Shown piece by piece: positions 24,502 through 33,482 of a DNA stretch of 64,000 nucleotides (within the stretch, counting starts at the first letter, position 1; each line of letters begins with the position of its first letter). A program made the position numbers and the translations under genes. The notes beneath the pieces were generated by a model that did not search any database, was not told where the DNA came from, and saw only the letters and a list, made by a program, of their open reading frames with translations. Source of the DNA: Stutzerimonas kunmingensis (GTDB lineage Bacteria; Pseudomonadota; Gammaproteobacteria; Pseudomonadales; Pseudomonadaceae); contig NZ_PISM01000014.1 of NCBI RefSeq assembly GCF_002929225.1, positions 186,001 through 250,000 of the forward strand. Direction: 5' to 3'.

Positions 24502-27059
24502 CAGAGCACCTCCTGGGTAAGTGGGATCAGGTGAAGTTCGCTGGCGCGTACCGGCCGACGCTGGCCGCGCTCCTTGACGAAGTGGATGTCGGGGTCGCCG
24601 CGGCCGTCGTTGACGAAGGTGCGGAAGCGCTTGAGCTTTTCCGGGTCGCTGATGGCATTGGCCCATTCGCACTGGTAGCTGTCGACCACGTGCTGCATCT
24701 GGCTTTCCAGCTCGGCGGCAAGGCCCAGGCTGTCGTCGAGGATGACGTCCTTCAGGTAGTCCAGGCCGCCTTCCAGGCTCTCGCGCCAGACTGAAGTGCG
24801 CTGCAACTTGTCGGCGGTGCGCACGTAGAACATCAGCACGCGGTCGATGGTGCGGATCAGCGCTTCGTCGTCGAGGTCGGTGGCGAACAGCTCGGCATGC
24901 CGTGGGCGCATGCCGCCGTTACCGCAGACATAGAGGTTCCAGCCCTTCTCGGTGGCGATCACGCCGATGTCCTTGCTTTGCGCTTCGGCGCATTCACGGG
25001 TGCAACCGGATACGGCGAACTTGATCTTGTGCGGTGCACGCAGGCCCTTGTAGCGGTCCTCCAGGCGCAGCGCCATGCCGACGCTGTCCTGCACGCCGTA
25101 GCGGCACCAGGTGCTGCCAACGCAGGATTTCACCGTGCGCAGGCTCTTGCCGTACGCGTGGCCGGTCTCGAAGCCGGCGGCGATCAGCTCGCCCCAGATG
25201 TCCGGCAGTTCGTGCAGCTGGGCGCCGAACAGGTCGATGCGCTGGCCACCGGTGATCTTGGTGTAGAGGTCGTATTTCTTCGCCACCTGGCCGATGGCGA
25301 TCAGCCCTTCGGGAGTGATCTCGCCGCCCGGGATGCGCGGCACCACCGAATAGGTGCCGTTCTTCTGCATGTTGGCCATGAAGGTGTCGTTGGTGTCCTG
25401 CAGCGGAATCAGCGCCGGGTCGGTAATCGGCTGGTTCCAGCAAGAGGCGAGGATCGAACCCACCGTCGGCTTGCAGATGTCGCAGCCAACATGGCCGCGA
25501 CCATGCTTGGCCAGCAGTTCGGCGAAGCTCTGGATGCCCTCGACTCGGACGATGCCGTATAGCTCCTGGCGGGTATAGGCGAAGTGCTCGCACAGGCTCT
25601 TGTCCACCGCCACGCCGCGCGCCGCCAGTTCGGAATCGAACACCAGCTTGAGCAGCGCGTTGCAACCGCCGCAGCCGGTAGCTGCCTTGGTTGCGGCCTT
25701 GAGTTCGCCGAGATCGGTGACGCCGGCCTCGACCTGGCAGCACACCGCGCCCTTGCTGACGTTGTGGCAGGAACAGATGGTCGCGCTGGCCGGCAGGGCG
25801 TCCGGACCAAGGGTCGGAGCGCCCTCGGTCTGCGGCAGGATCAGCGCGGACGGATCGGCCGGCAGCTTGATGCCGTTCTGCGCGTACTGCAGCAGGGTGT
25901 CGTAGTAGCTGTTGTCACCGACCAGCACCGCGCCGAGCACGGTCTTGCCATCGGCGGATACCACCAGTCGACGGTAGCTGGCACTGGCCTCGTCGATGAA
26001 ACGGTAACTGCGCGAGCCGGGTGTGGCGCCGTGGGCATCCCCGATGGAACCGACGTCGACGCCGAGCAGCTTGAGCTTGGTCGACATGTCGGCGCCGTAG
26101 AAGGGCTCGTGCGGTTCCTCGGCCAGCTGCGCGGCGACGCTGCGGGCCATGCTGTAGCCGGGCGCGACCAGGCCGAACACGCTGCCGTTCCAGCTGGCGC
26201 ATTCGCCTATGGCGAAGATTGCCGGGTCCGAGGTGCGGCACTCGCTGTCGATCACGATGCCGCCGCGCGGAGCGATCTCCAGCTCCGCGACATGGCCGAG
26301 GGCGTCTTGCGGGCGGATGCCGGCGGAAAACACGATCAGGTCGGTTTCGAGGAATTCGCCGTCGGTGAAGTTTATCCGCCAGGCGTAGTCCTCGCCGGCG
26401 ACGATCTCCTGGGTGGCGCGCGACAGATGCACGCCAACGCCGAGGGCCTCGATGCGCGCCTTCAACGCCGCACCGCCTTCGCCGTCCAGCTGCACCGGCA
26501 TCAGGCGCGGGGCGAATTCGACGACATGGGCTTCCAGGCCGAGCGACTTCAGCGCGTTGGCCGCTTCCAGGCCGAGCAGACCGCCACCAACCACCACACC
26601 GCGCTTGGCGCCGCTGGCGGCCGCACGAATCGCATCAAGGTCGTCGAGGGTGCGGTAGACCAGTCGCGCGCTGCCTTCGGCACCGCTGATCGGTGGCACG
26701 AAGGGGTAGGAGCCGGTGGCAAGAATCAGTTGGTCGTAGGGCTGGCGACCGGAACTGGTAACGACCTCCTTACGTTCGCGGTCGATACCCAGCACCTGTA
26801 CGCCCAGATGGGTGTGGACGCCGTGGCTGGCGTAGTAGTCGGCCTCGCACATGGCCAGCGACTCGGCATCGCGGCCGCCGAAATACTCGGACAGGTGTAC
26901 GCGATCGTAAGCGCGCTGGCGCTCCTCGCCGTACACGTGCACCTCGTAGCGGGCGAGGGCGTCCTGTTCGATCAGCTGTTCGATGCAGTGGTGACCGACC
27001 ATGCCGTTGCCGACGATGACCAATGTCTCGTGCTTGAGCGGGGTGACGGTTGAACTCAT
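24501..27059 (-). CDS. nirB: Assimilatory NAD(P)H nitrite reductase large subunit NirB
   Basis: An 852-residue enzyme reducing nitrite to ammonium in the cytoplasm. In order it has an FAD/NAD(P)H domain (about 1-400; VIVGNGMVGHHC and GVVVGGGLLGLEAANAL), a BFD-like [2Fe-2S] domain (CSCHNVSKG ... GCGGC), and a ferredoxin-like repeat plus sirohaem/[4Fe-4S] domain, with SCVGSTWCRYG and FAVSGCTRECAEAQ supplying the cluster cysteines. ATG 27059 has GAGGAAA just upstream. The leader contains a sigma54-like promoter, hairpins and an attenuator, described separately. Confidence 0.96.
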   Translation of the reverse strand: MSSTVTPLKHETLVIVGNGMVGHHCIEQLIEQDALARYEVHVYGEERQRAYDRVHLSEYFGGRDAESLAMCEADYYASHGVHTHLGVQVLGIDRERKEVVTSSGRQPYDQLILATGSYPFVPPISGAEGSARLVYRTLDDLDAIRAAASGAKRGVVVGGGLLGLEAANALKSLGLEAHVVEFAPRLMPVQLDGEGGAALKARIEALGVGVHLSRATQEIVAGEDYAWRINFTDGEFLETDLIVFSAGIRPQDALGHVAELEIAPRGGIVIDSECRTSDPAIFAIGECASWNGSVFGLVAPGYSMARSVAAQLAEEPHEPFYGADMSTKLKLLGVDVGSIGDAHGATPGSRSYRFIDEASASYRRLVVSADGKTVLGAVLVGDNSYYDTLLQYAQNGIKLPADPSALILPQTEGAPTLGPDALPASATICSCHNVSKGAVCCQVEAGVTDLGELKAATKAATGCGGCNALLKLVFDSELAARGVAVDKSLCEHFAYTRQELYGIVRVEGIQSFAELLAKHGRGHVGCDICKPTVGSILASCWNQPITDPALIPLQDTNDTFMANMQKNGTYSVVPRIPGGEITPEGLIAIGQVAKKYDLYTKITGGQRIDLFGAQLHELPDIWGELIAAGFETGHAYGKSLRTVKSCVGSTWCRYGVQDSVGMALRLEDRYKGLRAPHKIKFAVSGCTRECAEAQSKDIGVIATEKGWNLYVCGNGGMRPRHAELFATDLDDEALIRTIDRVLMFYVRTADKLQRTSVWRESLEGGLDYLKDVILDDSLGLAAELESQMQHVVDSYQCEWANAISDPEKLKRFRTFVNDGRGDPDIHFVKERGQRRPVRASELHLIPLTQEVL

Positions 27060-27100
27060 AGCCTTTCCTCTCGAGCGGCTGCGGCACGCGGCCGGCAAAA

Positions 27101-27143
27101 CGCAAAAAGGCGCCTGGAGCTGGTATCAGCTCCAGGCGCCTTT
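27101..27143 (-). terminator. Leader attenuator (intrinsic terminator) upstream of nirB
   Basis: A perfect 16-bp stem (27106-27121 pairing with 27128-27143) with a 6-base loop is followed on the minus strand by TTTTTGCGTTTT. It ends about 45 bp before the nirB start. A terminator in front of the gene rather than behind it implies regulated read-through. Confidence 0.85.
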
Positions 27144-27176
27144 GCCTGGTAATTAGTGATGTGTGAGGTGGTTGGT

Positions 27177-27238
27177 CAGGCCTCGTTGCCTGCTACACCC
27201 GGTCCCGCGCCTGTTGGCTTGGCGGTCGCCGCTGACCG
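27177..27238 (-). promoter_or_regulatory. ANTAR-target RNA element (two hexaloop hairpins) in the nirB leader
   Basis: In transcript sense, hairpin 1 is CGGTC-AGCGGC-GACCG (27238-27223) and hairpin 2 is CAGGC-AACGAG-GCCTG (27192-27177). Each has a 5-bp stem and a 6-base loop with A at position 1 and G at position 4. That is the signature of RNAs bound by ANTAR antiterminators such as NasR/NasT. The 30-base linker is longer than in some known examples. They lie upstream of the attenuator, as the mechanism requires. The regulator itself is not in the window. Confidence 0.75.
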
Positions 27239-27282
27239 TCTGGGACTTCCTGCCGCGAGGCGGCAGGTGTTGTCAGGGTGAT

Positions 27283-27298
27283 TGCAGGTTGTATGCCA
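27283..27298 (-). promoter_or_regulatory. Candidate sigma54 promoter for nirB operon
   Basis: TGGCATACAACCTGCA on the minus strand carries the GG and GC dinucleotides at sigma54 spacing (consensus TGGCAC-N5-TTGCA; mismatches in the flanks). Transcription would begin near 27271, just ahead of a 7-bp stem-loop (27249-27267) and the hexaloop hairpins. I could not find a convincing NtrC site upstream. Confidence 0.6.
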
Positions 27299-27496
27299 GC
27301 TTGTCGAGCCGAATGAATATGCGGCTGCCAGGGGCGCGATTGCGCGGTGTTGCGGGATATTTGTCGCTCGGACGCTGAGCGAGTCGGCGTCCATCGCTGC
27401 GGCCGGAGCGAGGCAGGCTTGAACCAGAACAGTGCGACGGTGCGGGCGCGCTCCCCGCTTTGGGGCGATCTTAGGCGTTGCAAGGGTGCAGCCTGA

Positions 27497-28255
27497 TCAG
27501 GCACCAAACGCCTCGCGAAGGAGCTCCGGTAGCGCCTCGCCGGCGGGCAGGGCGATCAGGTGCTCGCGCTTGCTGTCGGTCGCCTCGCCTTGTGGATTGA
27601 TGTGCGCCACGGTGGCTCCGGCGTCGCGCGCCCGATGCGGTACTTCAGCGGCGGGGTAGACAACGCCGGAGGTACCGACGGATAGCAGCAGATCGCATTC
27701 GCCCGCCGCCTGAAACGCGGCATTGAGTGCGCCGACCGGCAGGCTTTCACCGAACCACACCACGCCGGGGCGCAGCCGCCCGCCGCAATGGCTGCAGCGG
27801 GGAGGTTCGAGGCGACGACCGCCTTCGGGCTCATCGGCATCTGGCAGCGGCTCGGCAGGCTCGCGGGCGCAGGCGAAACAGCGCGGTCGGTGCAGGCTGC
27901 CGTGCAGGTGGATGACATTCTGGCTGCCCGCACGCTCGTGCAAGTCATCAACGTTTTGCGTGATCAGCGTGAGTTGCGGTACATGGCGCGCCAGCTCGGC
28001 AATGGCCAGATGGGCGGGGTTCGGCTGGGCCTGGAGCACCCGCATGCGCCGCCATTCATACCAGCCCCAGACCAGCGCCGGGTCGCGACGAAACGCCTCT
28101 GGTGTGGCCAGTTGGGCTGGATCGAAACGCTCCCATAAACCGGTCAACGCGTCGCGGAAGGTCGGGATGCCGCTCTCGGCGGAGACGCCGGCGCCGGTGA
28201 ATACAACGACATGGCGCGCCGAGCGCAGGGCGGAAATCAGGGAAGCTGGAATCAC
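27497..28255 (-). CDS. cobB: NAD-dependent protein deacylase, Sir2/CobB family
   Basis: A 252-residue sirtuin. NAD-binding motif is FTGAGVSAESGIPTFRD and catalytic region is TQNVDDLHERAG with IHLHGSL. The zinc site is formed by CFAC and CSHC. WGWYEWRRM contains the YxxR pair associated with desuccinylase/demalonylase activity in class III sirtuins. The start is GTG 28255 with GGAG nine bases upstream. It diverges from the HemN-like gene. Confidence 0.93.
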   Translation of the reverse strand: MIPASLISALRSARHVVVFTGAGVSAESGIPTFRDALTGLWERFDPAQLATPEAFRRDPALVWGWYEWRRMRVLQAQPNPAHLAIAELARHVPQLTLITQNVDDLHERAGSQNVIHLHGSLHRPRCFACAREPAEPLPDADEPEGGRRLEPPRCSHCGGRLRPGVVWFGESLPVGALNAAFQAAGECDLLLSVGTSGVVYPAAEVPHRARDAGATVAHINPQGEATDSKREHLIALPAGEALPELLREAFGA

Positions 28256-28430
28256 GCTCGGGCTCCGGGGTGTATGGATGGCGGACTATCAATACCATCG
28301 TGCTGCGGGCTTTTTCAAAGCGTCGGCTGGTCGAACGGCGTTCGCGAGGGCCTGTTGTTCAAGCAACACATCGTGTTTCGCGTCGGAGTTCTGACCGTCC
28401 GGCTGCTCGCCGTGGCCATCTGTCACCTAC

Positions 28431-28444
28431 TTGACGGACGTCAA
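28431..28444 (+). promoter_or_regulatory. Anr/Dnr (FNR-type) box upstream of the HemN-like gene
   Basis: TTGACGGACGTCAA fits the FNR-family palindrome TTGAY-N4-RTCAA with perfect dyad symmetry. It lies 72 bp before ATG 28517, compatible with anaerobic activation. No other strong operator is visible in the 260-bp gap between 28256 and 28516. Confidence 0.6.
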
Positions 28445-28516
28445 CGTCGCCCGCAGCGGCTCGCGGATGATGCCGCGTAAAGCAACAGACGCGATATTCG
28501 CAGCCGGGAGGCTCTC

Positions 28517-29848
28517 ATGCTTGGCTCAGTGACCTGGGACGACGCGCTGGTACAACGCTACGGACAGATCGGGCAGAGGCACTGCACCTATCCGGCTGCG
28601 GCCGATTTCAGCGACCGGATCGCCCCGCTGGATCTGCTGCGTGCGTTGCGCGAGGGGCGGCGCGCCGGCCGCCCGCTGTCGATATCCATTCACCAGCCCG
28701 GTGGCGTCGAGCTGCAGCCTGGCGAGGCCGCGGCCTATCAGTTGCGGCTGCACCGCGAGATCGAACAGCTCGGTTGCCATGCCGGGCCGCTGCAGCAGGT
28801 CGAGCAATTGCGGCTGAGCACCGGCACGCTGGGCATCGCCGCGTTACGAGAACTGATGACGCTGCTCAGAAGCCGTTTCAGTTTCGTCGATTCCCATGCC
28901 GGCAGCTTTCTCGCTGAAGTCGAGCTGGCTCATGTCGACTGGCCGCTGATTGGCGCGCTGCACGAGCTCGGCTTCAACCAGCTAAGCGTCGCGGTGCCCG
29001 ATCTGCGCGCGGACGACGGCAGCACGGTCGAATATTTCCGCAGTTCGGCGCGCATCCGCGGGGTGATCGAAGCCGCCCATGCGTTGCATTACCGCTCGGT
29101 GAATCTGGATCTTGGCTACGGCAGGTCCTGGCAGACGCCGGCCAGCTTCGCGCGCAAGTTGGCGTCGATCATCGAGCTGGCGCCCGATCAGGTGACGATG
29201 TTCGATTACCGCGACGCGCCTCTGGTCGCTTCCAATCCCGCGCGCCTCGGCCTGGCTTCGGTGGCCGATACGCTGGCGATGTACCACCATGGTGTCGAGC
29301 AGCTCAGCGCCGCCGGCTACCGCTACATCGGGCTGGGCAAGTTCGTCCTGCCTCACGACGATCTGGCGATGGCTCAGGAGATCGGCGCGCTGCACCACGA
29401 TATCCATGGCTACACCCTGCACGGCGAATGCGATCACCTGGGGTTCGGGGTGGGCGCGATAAGCCGGGTCGATGGCCTTTATTGTCAGAACGCCAGCACC
29501 GCGCAGGCCTATCAGCAGGCGCTTGACCAGGACCAGCTACCGAGCATTTGCGGTCTGCACGCCAGCCATGTCGATCCGCTGCACCAGTCGCTGCTCGAAC
29601 ACCTGCGCTGCACCTTCGCGCTGGATTTCGACGCGCTCAGTCAGCACTGCGGCGTGGATGTGCGGCAGCGCTACGCGCGGCATTGGCCCGCGCTGCAGCA
29701 GCTGCATGCCGACGGGGTGATCGTGCTGGACGACAGCGGGCTGGAAATCCCGCTCCACGCTCGGCTACTGGTGCCGGCGGTGTGTGCGGCCTTCGAACAG
29801 CCAAACGCAATGGCGATTGGTCATTCGGCCGGGCGCCGGCGGCGCTGA
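28517..29848 (+). CDS. HemN-like protein lacking the radical-SAM iron-sulfur motif
   Basis: A 443-residue protein aligning by eye over its whole length with oxygen-independent coproporphyrinogen III oxidase HemN (about 460 residues). Shared stretches are APLDLLRALREGRRAGRPLS, SVNLDLGYGRSWQTPASFARK, EQLSAAGYRYIGLGKFVLP and HGECDHLGFGVGAIS. Where HemN has HIPFCxxxCxYCxC the sequence reads IHQPGGVELQPG, with no cysteine. The GGGTP SAM-binding motif reads STGTLG. It therefore probably cannot make a SAM radical. It could be a haem or porphyrin-binding pseudoenzyme. GGGAGG precedes the start. Confidence 0.85.
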   Translation: MLGSVTWDDALVQRYGQIGQRHCTYPAAADFSDRIAPLDLLRALREGRRAGRPLSISIHQPGGVELQPGEAAAYQLRLHREIEQLGCHAGPLQQVEQLRLSTGTLGIAALRELMTLLRSRFSFVDSHAGSFLAEVELAHVDWPLIGALHELGFNQLSVAVPDLRADDGSTVEYFRSSARIRGVIEAAHALHYRSVNLDLGYGRSWQTPASFARKLASIIELAPDQVTMFDYRDAPLVASNPARLGLASVADTLAMYHHGVEQLSAAGYRYIGLGKFVLPHDDLAMAQEIGALHHDIHGYTLHGECDHLGFGVGAISRVDGLYCQNASTAQAYQQALDQDQLPSICGLHASHVDPLHQSLLEHLRCTFALDFDALSQHCGVDVRQRYARHWPALQQLHADGVIVLDDSGLEIPLHARLLVPAVCAAFEQPNAMAIGHSAGRRRR

Positions 29849-29862
29849 CTGGCGCCGCCGCT

Positions 29863-31359
29863 TCACCGCACGGTGAACCGGCGGCTGAGGCTGCCGAGGC
29901 GACCGGCCAGCTCGTGCAGCTGACGACCATCGTTATCCAGCTCGCTGGCGTCCCCGGCGTTACGTTCGGCGACCTGCTGCACGCTCTGCAGATGACGCCC
30001 CATATCGGCTGAAACCGCGGTCTGTTCTTGGGTCGCGGCGGCAATCATTTCGTTCATCTGGCTGATGCCCTCGATCTCGCTGGCGATGGCGTCCAGCAGG
30101 GCGGTGGTGTCCTGGCTGCTGCTCACGCAACGGGCCACGCTGTCGCGGCTGTTCTGCATCGCTTCGGTGGCCTTGCGACTGCCTTGCTGCAGGCGGCTGA
30201 TGATGCCCTGGATCTCGGTGGTGGAAGCTGCGGTCTTCTGCGCCAGATTGCGCACCTCGTCGGCGACCACGGCGAACCCGCGACCCTGTTCCCCGGCCCG
30301 TGCGGCCTCGATGGCGGCATTGAGGGCGAGCAGGTTGGTCTGTTCGGCGATGGTACGGATCACCTCCAGCACGCGGTCGATCTGCTCCGATTGCGCAGCT
30401 AGGTCCTGAACCACGCGGTCGGTGCCTTCGATGTGTTCGGCAAGGGTGCCGATCTCGCTGCGCACGCCGCTGACCGCGCTGCGGCCCTGGCCGGCCTTCT
30501 GGCTGGCACCCTGGGCAGCCTGCGCCGCGCGATCGGCGTGGCCGGCGACGTCATCGATGGCTACGGTCATCTGCTGCATGGCTTCGACCATGTAGGCAGT
30601 CTCATCCAGTTGGCGGCTGGCACCGTCACGCAGCTGGCGGGTTGCCTCGCTGAGGTTGGCGGCGGTGCCGCCCAGCCCCGCGGTGTCACGTACCACGGCG
30701 CCGACCAGATCGCCCAGTTGGTCGAGCAGTTGATTGAAGCGCTGGGTGACCGGCCCGCTGACCTGGCTGCGGAAGCTCAGATCGATGCGTTCGGGACGCG
30801 CGGTGATGGCGGCGGCAGCGCCGAGCAGCGCTTCGCCTTCGCGGGCCTCGGCGGCGGCACGGATTGCCAGATAGACCAGGATTGCGCTTTCCAGCACCAC
30901 GTAGAACGCGTGCAGGAACACCGTTGGCCAGTTGCCGTCGGGCATCAGGAACACGCCCGCTCCCTGCTGCTGCAGAGCGAAGAAGCCCAGGTGGTGCACG
31001 GCGATGGTCGCCGCGGCGACCACGATGGGCAGCCAGTCGCGGTAATAAACCAGAAAGGCCAGTAGGGCGAAGATGCCGAAGTGCATCTCCAGCATGCCGT
31101 GGGCCTGGTTGATGTGTAGCGCAGCGAACACCATGAAGGCTGCGCCGATCGTGCAGCGCAGCAGCCGTTGGCCCGGGATCAGCATGTACAGCGCAGTTAC
31201 CGCGACGCCGGTCAGCCCGCCGATGACCAGTGCCTGAGCCCAGGTACCCTGGAAGGCCGCCACGCCGAATGAATAGGCGACCAGAAACCAGATCACACCC
31301 AGCATGATGCGATCGGCCTTGAGGTAATGCGCTTGCAGCGTGACGCTTTCGCTGTTCAT
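29863..31359 (-). CDS. Methyl-accepting chemotaxis protein with polytopic, histidine-containing membrane domain
   Basis: A 498-residue chemoreceptor. Residues 20-185 form about six hydrophobic segments with no periplasmic domain, so sensing is in or at the membrane. Several His residues lie in or beside helices ([30 protein letters not shown]), suggesting a haem or metal site. The signalling domain has the tip [21 protein letters not shown]. No C-terminal pentapeptide. It converges with the HemN-like gene, 14 bp apart. Confidence 0.9.
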   Translation of the reverse strand: MNSESVTLQAHYLKADRIMLGVIWFLVAYSFGVAAFQGTWAQALVIGGLTGVAVTALYMLIPGQRLLRCTIGAAFMVFAALHINQAHGMLEMHFGIFALLAFLVYYRDWLPIVVAAATIAVHHLGFFALQQQGAGVFLMPDGNWPTVFLHAFYVVLESAILVYLAIRAAAEAREGEALLGAAAAITARPERIDLSFRSQVSGPVTQRFNQLLDQLGDLVGAVVRDTAGLGGTAANLSEATRQLRDGASRQLDETAYMVEAMQQMTVAIDDVAGHADRAAQAAQGASQKAGQGRSAVSGVRSEIGTLAEHIEGTDRVVQDLAAQSEQIDRVLEVIRTIAEQTNLLALNAAIEAARAGEQGRGFAVVADEVRNLAQKTAASTTEIQGIISRLQQGSRKATEAMQNSRDSVARCVSSSQDTTALLDAIASEIEGISQMNEMIAAATQEQTAVSADMGRHLQSVQQVAERNAGDASELDNDGRQLHELAGRLGSLSRRFTVR

Positions 31360-31402
31360 GGATGACTCCGGGTGAAAGTCCGCACTCCTGTTATCGGGCG
31401 CC

Positions 31403-32680
31403 TCATGCCGCGCTTGATCCGTCGTAGAGCGGTTTCCGACGAGCGCCCGGTTTGGCCAGCAGCAGCTGTGCGGTGCCGATTGCGCGCTCGATGAAGCCGC
31501 CCTCGCAGTAGCACAGGTAGAACTCCCAGAGCCGGCAGAAATAGTCGTCGTAACCGTGGCGCTCCAGCTCGCCGCGGGCGCGGCGGAAGTTCTCGCGCCA
31601 CAGGCGCAGGGTGCGCGCGTAGTGTTCGCCGAAGTCCTCCATGTGCAGCAGGTTCATGTCCGAGTCGCTGGTTACGACATTGAGCATGCGCTGCATGGAG
31701 GGCAGGGCACCGCCGGGGAAGATGTAGCGCTGGATGAAGTCGACGCTACGGCGCGCCTGTTCGTAGCGCTGGTCGCGAATGGTGATGGCTTGCAGCAGCA
31801 TCAGCCCGTCGTCCTTGAGCAGCCGCGAGCACTGTCGGAAGTAAGTCGGCAGGAAGTCGTGGCCGACCGCTTCGATCATTTCGATGGACACCAGCTTGTC
31901 GAACTGACCGTCGAGATCGCGATAGTCCTGCAGCAGCAGGGTGATGCGGTCCTGCAGGCCCTGTTCTTCGATGCGCCGCTGGGTGTAGGCGAACTGTTCG
32001 CGCGACAGCGTGGTGGTGGTCACCCGGCAGCCACGGTGGATGGCGGCATAGAGCGCCATGCTGCCCCAGCCGGTACCAATCTCCAGCAGATGGTCCTCGG
32101 GCTGCAGGTCGAGCTTTTCGCAGATGCGTTCGAGCTTGTGCAGCTGGGCCTGTTCCAGATCCTGTTCGGGGCTGGTGAACATTGCCGCCGAGTACATCAT
32201 GGTCGGGTCGAGAAACTGCTCGAAGAGCTCGTTGCCGAGGTCGTAATGGGCGGCGATGTTGCGCTGCGAGCCGCTGCGGGTGTTGCGGTTGAACCAGTGC
32301 AACGCCTTGATCACCGGCTGGCCGAACAGCGCCAGGCTGCCGCGCTCGATGTTGTCGAGCACGTCCATGTTGGCGACGAACAGGCGGATCACCGCGGTCA
32401 GGTCCGGGCTGTGCCAGTAGCCGTGAATGTAGGCTTCGCCGGCGCCGATCGAGCCGCGCGCGGCGATCAGGCCCCGGGCGGCACTGTCGGTTATATGAAT
32501 TTCTGCCTTGAGCGGGCTCGCCAGATCGCCGAACTGCTGACAGACATCGCCGTGTTGCAGTCTCAGCAACCCGTGGCGCAGGTGTTCGAGCTGATTCAGC
32601 ACGGTACGGCGCAGCAGGCTGCTGGCCAGTCCCATGCCCGCCAGCGGACGGACTTTGACGGTCAGGCTAGGGCTCTTCAT
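31403..32680 (-). CDS. Cyclopropane-fatty-acyl-phospholipid synthase family methyltransferase (Cfa/UfaM-like)
   Basis: A 425-residue SAM-dependent methyltransferase acting on unsaturated acyl chains of phospholipids. The SAM motif is [17 protein letters not shown], with [18 protein letters not shown] and the C-terminal [16 protein letters not shown] typical of the family. Homologues in light-regulated clusters are named ufaM for furan fatty acid synthesis. It is last in the eight-gene operon and its start overlaps the DUF1365 stop by 14 bp. Confidence 0.92.
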   Translation of the reverse strand: MKSPSLTVKVRPLAGMGLASSLLRRTVLNQLEHLRHGLLRLQHGDVCQQFGDLASPLKAEIHITDSAARGLIAARGSIGAGEAYIHGYWHSPDLTAVIRLFVANMDVLDNIERGSLALFGQPVIKALHWFNRNTRSGSQRNIAAHYDLGNELFEQFLDPTMMYSAAMFTSPEQDLEQAQLHKLERICEKLDLQPEDHLLEIGTGWGSMALYAAIHRGCRVTTTTLSREQFAYTQRRIEEQGLQDRITLLLQDYRDLDGQFDKLVSIEMIEAVGHDFLPTYFRQCSRLLKDDGLMLLQAITIRDQRYEQARRSVDFIQRYIFPGGALPSMQRMLNVVTSDSDMNLLHMEDFGEHYARTLRLWRENFRRARGELERHGYDDYFCRLWEFYLCYCEGGFIERAIGTAQLLLAKPGARRKPLYDGSSAA

Positions 32681-33482
32681 GGCGGGCTCCGGTGGGTTGC
32701 GGGACGGCCAGCCCGTACGCCTTGGTAGCGGGCTGATGGGTGAAGATCGGTGTGCGCTTGAGCAGCAGGCGCAGCGCCTGCCAGTAGATGGCGAGCAGGG
32801 TCTTGGCGGTCATCCAGGGGAAGCCGAGCAGGTAGCGGTGCACCGCGCCGCAAGTCAGCGCCTGGCGTTGCAGACCGAGGGTGGCGTCGAACAGCTTCTG
32901 CTCGCCCTGCCAATCCTCCATGTGCACGCCGATGCGTCGTCCCGGCGGGTTGAAGCGCATGCGGTATTCCAGCTCGCCGGGCAGGAACGGCGAGACGTGG
33001 AAGGTCTTCGCCACGGTGCAGCGCAGGTTGCGATTGCCGGATGCCGGCAGCACGTAGTGATAACGCTCGCGCCAGGGCGTGTTGCTGACTTCGCAGAGCA
33101 CCGCGGTCAGCTGTTCCTGTTCGTCGAAGCAATAGAAGAAGCTGACCGGGTTGAAGCACAGCCCCCAGCTGCGCGGCTGGGTCAGCAGGCGCACGGCACC
33201 GGTGACCGGCCGCCCGAGGGCTTCGCTGACCCGCTGGCGGACCGCGTCGGCCAGCGCGATGCCCTGGCGGGTGTATTCCGGCAGGTAGTCGCGCTCGCGG
33301 AAGGAAAATGCGGCGAAGCGGGCACGCCCACTCAGGGGCGAAAGCCCGAGCACGGCGTCCTGTTCGGCCAGGTCGAGGTACAGCAACCCCATGCGATAGC
33401 TGAACGCATGGGCCCGCGGCGCGAAGCGCCGATGCTGCACCCAGCCGCTGTACAGCGCGCTGTGCACGATGGCGCTGCTCAC
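32667..33482 (-). CDS. DUF1365 family protein
   Basis: A 271-residue protein of the DUF1365 family, recognised by HSALYSGWVQHRRFAPRAHAFSYRMGLLYLDL, GLCFNPVSFFYCFD and KTFHVSPFLP. These proteins nearly always sit between an FAD-dependent amine-oxidase-like protein and a Cfa-type methyltransferase, as here, and presumably act on membrane lipids. Biochemical function is not established to my knowledge. GTG 33482 was chosen because it overlaps the preceding stop (GTGA), the pattern used throughout this operon. Confidence 0.88.
   Translation of the reverse strand: MSSAIVHSALYSGWVQHRRFAPRAHAFSYRMGLLYLDLAEQDAVLGLSPLSGRARFAAFSFRERDYLPEYTRQGIALADAVRQRVSEALGRPVTGAVRLLTQPRSWGLCFNPVSFFYCFDEQEQLTAVLCEVSNTPWRERYHYVLPASGNRNLRCTVAKTFHVSPFLPGELEYRMRFNPPGRRIGVHMEDWQGEQKLFDATLGLQRQALTCGAVHRYLLGFPWMTAKTLLAIYWQALRLLLKRTPIFTHQPATKAYGLAVPQPTGARHEEP

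Noticed and set aside
24501-24672. N-terminal extension of NirD to 24672
   Set aside because: The extra residues are Arg/Pro-rich read-through of nirB; ATG 24501 gives the family N-terminus and an ATGA overlap.
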